A stretch of 7,354 nt of DNA from Desulfobacterales bacterium (lineage in GTDB: Bacteria > Desulfobacterota > Desulfobacteria > Desulfobacterales > C00003060): contig CP070769.1 in assembly GCA_020347085.1 (NCBI GenBank), positions 394,575 through 401,928 of the forward strand, read 5' to 3'. Below the pieces are notes generated by a model. The model made no database searches. It was not told the origin of the DNA and saw only the letters and a program-made list of their open reading frames with translations. The stretch's first letter is position 1. Every line of letters starts with the position of its first letter. Shown here piece by piece: positions 1 to 5,112 of the stretch. The translations under genes were made by a program, and so were the position numbers.

Positions 1-15
1 TGAGATGGCAGCTGA

Positions 16-114
16 GTGACGCGTTGAGAATCACAAACTGTTTGAGGGCTTTAGCCCGAGTTTTTGTGATTCAGCGAAGCGAAGCTGACGTCCCCAAAAC
101 GCTCACGGAGTGAG
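16..114. other. Structured palindromic element upstream of the mlaE-like gene
   Basis: This gene-free stretch has nested inverted repeats. An outer stem can form between 16-25 and 98-106 (9 pairs, one bulged C). It encloses a long hairpin, 28-39 with 59-72 (GAATCACAAACT against AGTTT-TT-GTGATTC, two-base bulge), whose tip holds GGGC-TTTA-GCCC (46-49/54-57), and a small hairpin CAGC/GCTG at 72-75/84-87. The 3' strand of the outer stem can instead pair locally as CTCAC-GGA-GTGAG (102-106/110-114), so two folds exclude each other. It could be an untranslated leader of the downstream operon, a copy of an extragenic palindromic repeat, or the end of an upstream transcript: the small GC stem followed by GAG and five T is faintly terminator-like. 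I recognise no known RNA family. The complementarity is seen directly; function is unknown. Confidence 0.5.
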
Positions 115-152
115 GAAAACAGCTTTACGGCGACTCCATGTTTTTTAAAGAA

Positions 153-182
153 ACTTCTGAGACGCGACACTAGCGTCTAAGT
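153..182. other. Hairpin about 50 bases before the mlaE-like start
   Basis: AGACGC (160-165) and GCGTCT (173-178) pair perfectly around a seven-base loop, and ACTT (153-156) can pair with AAGT (179-182) across a three-base bulge. There is no T-run after it on either strand, so it is not a classical terminator. It may be part of the 5' untranslated region of the four-gene block. No clear -35/-10 pair could be assigned in bases 1-234. Confidence 0.35.
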
Positions 183-234
183 GAGCGCCAGGGCAGACCC
201 ATTGGAGCAAAACCCCTAACCATGACAGGACGAC

Positions 235-1023
235 ATGGGCAGTTTGGTACAAGCCATTGGAAGACGCACGATCAACAGCGTCAACCACATGCTCGATCTC
301 TTCGCGTTTACTAACCGAATTGCTGGTCTTCTCCTCAAACGACCCAAAGCCGGCAATAGAATCGTTTTGAGATTCACTGCCGAGCAAATCTACTTCACGG
401 CCGTACAGGCCCTACCCGTGGTTCTGTTCATCGCATTGATCTCTGGAAGCATGATCGTCATACAACTTACAAGGCAGTTTGGAACCATTGAGGGGAGATA
501 CATACTTGGAGAGCTAATCGTCATCCTAATTATTCGGGAATTGGGACCGCTTTTTACTGCCCTAATCGTCATCTTACGCACAGCCGTTGCCGTCACCATT
601 GAGACAAGCTATATGGAGATTCTAGGGGAGCTGGAAGCACTGGAAATGCAAGGGATCGACCCTGTTCACGTCATTTGTCTCCCGAGACTCATGGGCATTA
701 CGGTGGCCATATTGTGTCTGTTCTTTATCTTTGATATGGTGGCGATACTTGGCGGATATGCGATTGCATGGACCGTCACCGACATTGCTGTGGAGAACTT
801 TCTGGAAGAGATAGGCAAAGCCCTATCCGGGATTGATATCACTGTTGGCATTGTCAAGGCTATTTTCTTCGGATTCACTATCACAGTCACTACCCTTTAC
901 CGGGGCTTTCGTGCAAAAAGGGCCATCACTGAAATCCCACCAGAAACCTCCAAGGCAGCAGTCGAATGTTTTTTATATTGTCTTTTTATAAACACCATCA
1001 TCTCGATCATCTTTTACGTTTAG
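235..1023 (+). CDS. mlaE: MlaE-type ABC lipid transporter permease (divergent)
   Basis: Inner-membrane permease of the MlaE family, which with MlaF and MlaD moves phospholipids between inner and outer membrane. The 262 residues match the usual family length. An N-terminal amphipathic segment (about 1-55) precedes hydrophobic spans near 58-80, 88-115, 145-175, 198-225 and 240-262. Family landmarks are RELGP (101-105), the cytoplasmic EALEMQGIDP (134-143) expected to touch the ATPase, LPR (149-151) and the LYRGF segment near 220. The glycine-rich core that normally follows RELGP (GR-x-G-S/A-A-I-A-A-E-L-G-T-M) is changed: R115, E123 and M127 remain but the glycines are gone. The start at 235 has AGGA at 227-230, only four bases away. 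It is first of four same-strand genes. Two in-frame TAG codons end it, the second in a small tandem duplication. The family assignment is firm; the cargo is unknown. Confidence 0.88.
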   Translation: MGSLVQAIGRRTINSVNHMLDLFAFTNRIAGLLLKRPKAGNRIVLRFTAEQIYFTAVQALPVVLFIALISGSMIVIQLTRQFGTIEGRYILGELIVILIIRELGPLFTALIVILRTAVAVTIETSYMEILGELEALEMQGIDPVHVICLPRLMGITVAILCLFFIFDMVAILGGYAIAWTVTDIAVENFLEEIGKALSGIDITVGIVKAIFFGFTITVTTLYRGFRAKRAITEIPPETSKAAVECFLYCLFINTIISIIFYV

Positions 1024-1047
1024 ATTTACGTCTAGCTTACGAAGAGT

Positions 1048-1740
1048 ATGGCTTCAGAACTGATCAGGCTCTCCGATTACATGGTTGAAGCACTCGCCGA
1101 TGAAAACGGCTTGAGAAACTTCAACCTCATTTTAGAGCGGGGAGATGCCTGTTCAATTGTGACAGACTCACCTGATGCCGCGCGCCATCTTCTGAGGGCT
1201 TTGGCCACCCTTGAGCCCCCCAAGAGCGGTCGCTTCTTCTACAAGGGAGAGGAACTGGACCTCTCAGACTACAGAAAGCTGCTTCGATATAAGCGAAAGG
1301 CAGGTTACATAGCGCCAGACGCAACGTTCATAATAAACCGTTCAATGCGTGATAATCTCATGCTTATGAGATACTATTTTGAAGATTCAACCACCGTTGC
1401 CATGCCAGTGGACCTCATGGAACTTTGCAGGATCTTTGAGTTGGAAAAAAAGCTCGATGTCAAACCGCATCAGCTTGATCCTGAGGAACAAAGGCTTTTT
1501 GTGATTGTGCGGGAGCTTTCAAAGGATCCTGACATTGTTTTGATTGATAGGCCCAGAGCTTTTCTGAGAACAAAGAGTTTTGAAGCCCTGAAAAGCATTT
1601 TGAGAGACCTGATTAAAAAGGGTCTCGCACTGATGTTTTTCTCGGCGGACAAGAGCTTCACACATGAATTCTCTAACAAAAGAATAACTATTGACAGGGG
1701 TAAAGTTACCAGCTTTGCTTCTGGCGAGAAAGTGGCATAG
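1048..1740 (+). CDS. Degenerate MlaF-like ABC ATPase homologue (probable pseudo-ATPase)
   Basis: The 230-residue protein sits where mlaF normally lies and aligns along its length with an ABC nucleotide-binding domain: the strand LILERGDACSIV (27-38), LLRALATLEPPKSG (48-61), RDN (101-103), PDIVLIDRP (161-169) and a terminal strand-turn with DRGKV (216-220). All nucleotide-handling motifs are lost. The Walker A position reads TDSPDAAR (39-46) with no Gly pattern and no Lys; the Q-loop Gln is Pro90; the LSGGQ signature is LDPEE (143-147); Walker B keeps Asp167 but the catalytic Glu is Arg168; the switch His is Ala200. Length and reading frame are intact, so it looks like a maintained protein, not a decaying gene. 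I infer it does not hydrolyse ATP and serves as a structural or regulatory subunit for the permease. It starts 24 bases after mlaE with only a weak, close GAAGAG. The fold assignment rests on position and alignment by eye. Confidence 0.8.
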   Translation: MASELIRLSDYMVEALADENGLRNFNLILERGDACSIVTDSPDAARHLLRALATLEPPKSGRFFYKGEELDLSDYRKLLRYKRKAGYIAPDATFIINRSMRDNLMLMRYYFEDSTTVAMPVDLMELCRIFELEKKLDVKPHQLDPEEQRLFVIVRELSKDPDIVLIDRPRAFLRTKSFEALKSILRDLIKKGLALMFFSADKSFTHEFSNKRITIDRGKVTSFASGEKVA

Positions 1741-1786
1741 CTCAATCCAGTTTCGATTGGTTGGAAGGGGCCGGGGCAATAGAGGT

Positions 1787-2743
1787 ATGAGAATAAGTTT
1801 TGACATGAGAGAAAAGATTGTCGGAACCTTCATGGTCATTATGGTTATACTACTCTTGACAATTGTGGTCATGATCGGGAGGGGAAAGGACTGGTTTAAG
1901 ACCTACGTCACGTATTACACGGTTTTTGACGAAGCATACAATCTCAGCCAGGATGCACGGGTCAAACTCTTCAAAGCTGACATAGGCAAGGTAAAAGACG
2001 TCAAACTTGAGGGGGATAAAGTCAAAGTAGAACTGGCCATCCTCAAGGACTATGCGCCCAGAATAAAAACGGATTCTGTGGCAATTGTTGAAAGCCCCAC
2101 GTTTATCGGTTCTGAATACGTATCCCTAAAACCGGGAACACCTCAGGCATCGCCCATTCCTGAGAATGGCATTATTCCATCCCAGGAAAAAAAATCATTC
2201 GACAACATTATGACAGAATTTGAGGTGGAAAAAACCGCGAAGATGTTTGTAAAAAGCGTTCAGGCCATCTCAGAAATGGTGGAGCATCTGCGGGACCCAG
2301 AGGGGCCACTTTACGCCGCGCTGGAAAGCGTGGCCAAAGCAATGGCTAACATAGAAGCGGTCACCCAAGAAATCAGAGATGGAAAGGGTTCTTTGGGTGG
2401 AGTGATACAGTCCGAGGAATTGCTTGAAAGAATTTATGAAGAACTCAACCATGTAAACGGAATCCTTAAAAACGTTGAAGATGCAACTGCGAAGACCCCA
2501 GACATCATGGACGACGTTAAAAAAAGCATGAATGTGATCAAGCAGATACTGGCCAATATAGAAAAGGGGAGTCAAGACCTTCCCGCAATCACAAAAACAA
2601 CGAGACATGGGACCCGGGAAATAAGGGACAGTGTGGAGGAGGTCGACAAGGTTCTACAATCTGTTCAGAAGAGTTTTCTGATAAGGCCTAATCTTCCTCC
2701 TGAGCCCGAAGGTGAAGATATCGACACGGGATTGAGAAGATGA
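1787..2743 (+). CDS. mlaD: MlaD-family MCE-domain protein
   Basis: Membrane-anchored, periplasmic lipid-binding subunit of an MCE transporter; MlaD-type proteins form hexameric rings on the permease. From the chosen ATG the protein has 318 residues: a short basic start, one membrane span (about 11-31), an MCE domain (about 40-118) with the typical order DIGKVKDVKLEGDKVKVEL, then IVESPTFIGSEYVSLKPG, and a long helical tail (about 140-300) with coiled-coil spacing and a Pro/Glu-rich end. The tail pattern is usual for single-MCE proteins of deltaproteobacterial type and may form a stalk or barrel reaching across the periplasm. An upstream in-frame ATG at 1691 would overlap the preceding gene by 50 bases and add 32 non-family residues; GGGG at 1773-1776 favours 1787. 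ATG at 1805 is a possible alternative. The stop overlaps the next start as ATGA. Confidence 0.88.
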   Translation: MRISFDMREKIVGTFMVIMVILLLTIVVMIGRGKDWFKTYVTYYTVFDEAYNLSQDARVKLFKADIGKVKDVKLEGDKVKVELAILKDYAPRIKTDSVAIVESPTFIGSEYVSLKPGTPQASPIPENGIIPSQEKKSFDNIMTEFEVEKTAKMFVKSVQAISEMVEHLRDPEGPLYAALESVAKAMANIEAVTQEIRDGKGSLGGVIQSEELLERIYEELNHVNGILKNVEDATAKTPDIMDDVKKSMNVIKQILANIEKGSQDLPAITKTTRHGTREIRDSVEEVDKVLQSVQKSFLIRPNLPPEPEGEDIDTGLRR

Positions 2744-3795
2744 ACCGCAAAAGCGCGCCCTATCGGGGCAGTTTGCTGAGGCGGTGGCGAGTGCATCCAA
2801 GAATGGCAAACTTCGTTGCGGCCCAGCATTCCGTGGGGCTTGCTGCAGGGAACGTCAAGAAGGCTGGCGTCTTGTTGGTCACCTTTCTTTCATTTTTCCT
2901 TTTCTCCTGCGCCCTCGGTCAACCTGCCAAACAAATCCCTCGGCATCTGAGCGAAGGTGGCAGGCAGATGAAAAAGGGTCTTGTGTGGTACCAGAAGGGC
3001 TGCTACGGACGATCACTCGAGTTTTTCTTCAGGGCCTATGAGCTTTACTCTGCTTCGGATGTTTTGGACGGCGTGGCCATGAGCCTCAACAATATTGCAA
3101 CGATTTACAGGGTAACAGGTAACTATGAGAAAGCTGTTTCGTTCTTTGATGCATCCTTCGCCATACATTCAGACCTGAATGACCAAGAAGGGGCTGTGAA
3201 GGCCCTCTCCAACAAGGCTGCCACGTTCATCCGTGCAGGAGACCTGGACAAGGCGGAGCAGGTGCTCGAAGAGGTCATGCAGATGTTTCCCGCCGGCGAA
3301 AAGGACCGCCTGCTGGTCTCAATACTTCAGAACAAGGGTGTTCTCTTGACTAAAAGGGAGGCATATGAGGCCGCCGAAGAGATTCTCACCGACTGCCTGA
3401 AGCAGGCACGCAGCCTTGATCCGATGGGAATGGCGTCCCTGCACTTCGCCTTTGGCAACCTCATGCTTGAGAGCGGTAGGCCGGGTGATGCTATTGCTTC
3501 CTTTCAAAAGGCCCTGTCTATCGATCGTGAACTCGGCTTTTTTAAAGGCATAGCAGACGATCTGTTCTCCATGGGTCATGCATATGCGAGGCTCGGCCAG
3601 GATAAAAAGGCGATAAGCAGCTGGAAACGAAGTGCCAAGGTATTTGCCCTGATCGACCAAGCGCCAGAAGTGCATGCGACCATGAAGCTTCTGAGGGAGA
3701 CCGCACACAGGGCAGGTGTTGACATTTCAGTCACAGAGGCTTTTGTTGAAAGGTGGCAGAAGGACGGGCTGTACGAAAGCCCCTGCAGGGACTAG
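2740..3795 (+). CDS. TPR-repeat lipoprotein of the MCE operon
   Basis: A 351-residue protein with a type II signal: Lys-Lys (40-41), a hydrophobic stretch 43-55 and a lipobox Leu-Phe-Ser-Cys with Cys57 as the lipidated residue. The mature part is nearly all tetratricopeptide helices, about six repeats (near 74-107, 112-146, 152-185, 190-225, 229-262, 271-304), such as the NIATIYRVTGNYEKAVSFFD type unit at 118-137, then a short C-terminal tail. TPR stacks bind protein partners, so I infer an envelope scaffold that works with the MCE protein; it is not a DUF330/PqiC-type auxiliary lipoprotein by eye. The ATG overlaps the mlaD-like stop (ATGA), implying translational coupling. This start puts about 40 residues before the lipid signal, which is unusual. 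ATG at 2803 or GTG at 2833 would give a more normal signal peptide, but neither has a clear ribosome site. Confidence 0.8.
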   Translation: MNRKSAPYRGSLLRRWRVHPRMANFVAAQHSVGLAAGNVKKAGVLLVTFLSFFLFSCALGQPAKQIPRHLSEGGRQMKKGLVWYQKGCYGRSLEFFFRAYELYSASDVLDGVAMSLNNIATIYRVTGNYEKAVSFFDASFAIHSDLNDQEGAVKALSNKAATFIRAGDLDKAEQVLEEVMQMFPAGEKDRLLVSILQNKGVLLTKREAYEAAEEILTDCLKQARSLDPMGMASLHFAFGNLMLESGRPGDAIASFQKALSIDRELGFFKGIADDLFSMGHAYARLGQDKKAISSWKRSAKVFALIDQAPEVHATMKLLRETAHRAGVDISVTEAFVERWQKDGLYESPCRD

Positions 3796-3835
3796 ATATA
3801 TCCACCCTCTCCGCCGTGAAGGAAGGCCGTTCTGC

Positions 3836-3856
3836 CTCACGACAGCACGTTGTGGG
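3836..3856. terminator. Weak hairpin between the converging operons
   Basis: The 76-base gap between the TPR gene stop and the ppsR stop contains a stem 3836-3843/3849-3856 with loop AGCAC, including G-T wobble pairs. There is no following T-run on either strand, so it is at best a weak or Rho-assisted bidirectional end. Nothing better is visible in the gap. Confidence 0.2.
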
Positions 3857-3871
3857 CGGAAAGCGAGCCGG

Positions 3872-4729
3872 TCAGGAGGGCTTCTTCCCACTCTGGTAAG
3901 CACTCAGAATACTTGCAGCCGCTTCTTCAATGGCCTTGTTTGAGATATCCAAAACGCGCCAGCGCGGATTCTCTTTGAAGACCCCGCCACACCACTCGAT
4001 CTCGTCGGCAATCGTCACCGGGTCAGCGTACTTCGCGTAAGGCGCAAGGCCCAATTGCTTCAGTCTTCCCTCTCTAAGCTTCACCAGGGTTTCAACACCA
4101 ATGGTCAGCCCGAACACTCTCCTCTGATCTACCTCAAATAGCTCTTTTGGAGCAGTCATGTCTGGATGAAGAGGCACATTGGCTGGCTTCCATCCCTGGT
4201 TGGCGAGGAAGGTCGCCAGGGGGGTCTTGCCGGTTCGAGAAAGACCCACTAGGATGAGGTCAGCATGTTTCAGGCCCTCGGGCATCTTTCCATCGTCATG
4301 TTTGACGGCAAAGTTAATTGCCTCGATTCGTCGGTAGTAGTCTTCGTCTAGAATGTACTGCAGTCCAGGGACTGCCATTGGTTTTTCCTTCAAGAAGATG
4401 GATAACTGCACAATGAAATCACCGATAACATCAATGGCCCATATCCCCTGGCCTGTGGCCTCGTCGATCAAGAAATTCCTCCAGGGCGGATGGACTATGC
4501 TAAAGGCCACAAGAGCCTTGTCCTGCGCTGCCTGCTTAACAACATGTGTAATCTGTTCTTCACCTTCAAGCATAAAGAACGTTTTTATCTCAACCTTTTC
4601 ACGGCTAAACTGGGCTAGAGACGCCCGGGCAATCTTGTTGATCGTCTCTCCTGTCCCTTCCCCAACCAAGTAAATGACTTTTCTCTCAGCGGGTTGTTTT
4701 TTTCTTGTCTTAACCTTTTTCTTTTTCAT
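3872..4729 (-). CDS. ppsR: PEP synthase regulatory protein (bifunctional kinase/pyrophosphorylase, DUF299)
   Basis: Cytoplasmic enzyme that inactivates PEP synthase (or pyruvate phosphate dikinase) by ADP-dependent phosphorylation of an active-site Thr and reactivates it by Pi-dependent, pyrophosphate-forming dephosphorylation. From ATG 4729 there are 285 residues, a normal length. Landmarks are GEGTGETI (23-30, usually near SDGTGET), KHDDG (143-147) and the P-loop GLSRTGKT (162-169), followed by TPLATFLANQG and a C-terminal regulator segment with VFGLTIG. A GTG at 4741 would add four residues, but GGGAG at 4735-4739 lies five bases before ATG 4729, which also overlaps the upstream stop as ATGA, so 4729 is chosen. 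The first eleven residues are very rich in Lys/Arg, an unusual basic tail. The target is almost surely the PpsA encoded two genes upstream. Whether the family member prefers PpsA or PPDK follows from this context. Confidence 0.93.
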   Translation of the reverse strand: MKKKKVKTRKKQPAERKVIYLVGEGTGETINKIARASLAQFSREKVEIKTFFMLEGEEQITHVVKQAAQDKALVAFSIVHPPWRNFLIDEATGQGIWAIDVIGDFIVQLSIFLKEKPMAVPGLQYILDEDYYRRIEAINFAVKHDDGKMPEGLKHADLILVGLSRTGKTPLATFLANQGWKPANVPLHPDMTAPKELFEVDQRRVFGLTIGVETLVKLREGRLKQLGLAPYAKYADPVTIADEIEWCGGVFKENPRWRVLDISNKAIEEAAASILSAYQSGKKPS

Positions 4730-5109
4730 GAAAACTCCCACAAGAAAAAAGTGCTGCTCTTGCGACGCACCAATTGTCCTCCTGGGTACTCCGAAGCCAG
4801 GGGCTTAACAATCAAATCCGCTGAAAGCTGTCTGGCCAGCCGATTCATGTAAGGCACGAGTTCTGGAGGCGGCCACAGGGAATAGAGAAGATCTATCCCT
4901 TTGTACACGCGCAGGTCTGGTGCTGTAATATCATCCACAATGATTTTCAGCCCATTGTGCGGAAACGACCTGATGTCAGAAGCAAAGATGCGAATCCCCC
5001 TCTTTGCCAGAGCCAGAGCTACATCAGGAAAATGGCCTATGCCCGCCTCAGCCACACAACGATAGTGGAAGGCAATGTAGTCTATGAGCCCTCTGCAGCT
5101 ATTCCTCAT
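4726..5109 (-). CDS. UPF0146 family protein (Rossmann-like, function unknown)
   Basis: A complete 127-residue protein with the UPF0146 pattern, a family I know mainly from archaea. It shows a Rossmann-type first motif VAEAGIGHFPDVA (19-31) with a Gly-x-Gly turn, an acidic end of strand two at SDI (44-46), VDDIT-x-PDL (58-66), the hallmark YSLWPPPEL (76-84), and ADLIVKPLASE (97-107). These features recall a SAM-dependent methyltransferase core, but the protein is short and no substrate or catalysis is established, so no activity is claimed. It lies three bases after the ppsA stop with GAGGA at 5117-5121 (seven-base spacing), and its stop overlaps the ppsR start. Being wedged between PEP synthase and its regulator suggests a role tied to PEP synthesis or gluconeogenesis, which is inference only. 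Confidence 0.82.
   Translation of the reverse strand: MRNSCRGLIDYIAFHYRCVAEAGIGHFPDVALALAKRGIRIFASDIRSFPHNGLKIIVDDITAPDLRVYKGIDLLYSLWPPPELVPYMNRLARQLSADLIVKPLASEYPGGQLVRRKSSTFFLWEFS
4735..4739 (-). promoter_or_regulatory. Ribosome binding site deciding the ppsR start
   Basis: GGGAG on the minus strand, five bases before ATG 4729 and inside the 3' end of the UPF0146 gene. It supports ATG 4729 over GTG 4741, which would contain this site in its own coding part. Confidence 0.65.
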
Positions 5110-5112
5110 GAC

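Noticed and set aside
145..387. Minus-strand open frame across the mlaE start
   Set aside because: It overlaps the well-supported permease, has no recognisable domain and no good ribosome site; it is a shadow frame.
1691..1786. Upstream ATG extension of the MCE protein
   Set aside because: It overlaps the preceding gene and adds 32 residues that disrupt the usual short cytoplasmic start before the membrane anchor.
3781..3790. Palindrome CCCTGCAGGG at the end of the TPR gene
   Set aside because: Only ten bases, no loop, and lies in coding sequence; no evidence for a site.
4363..4378. Inverted repeat GCAGTCC-AG-GGACTGC within ppsR
   Set aside because: The two-base loop is too tight for a hairpin and the bases encode a family-consistent stretch (VPGLQY); likely chance.
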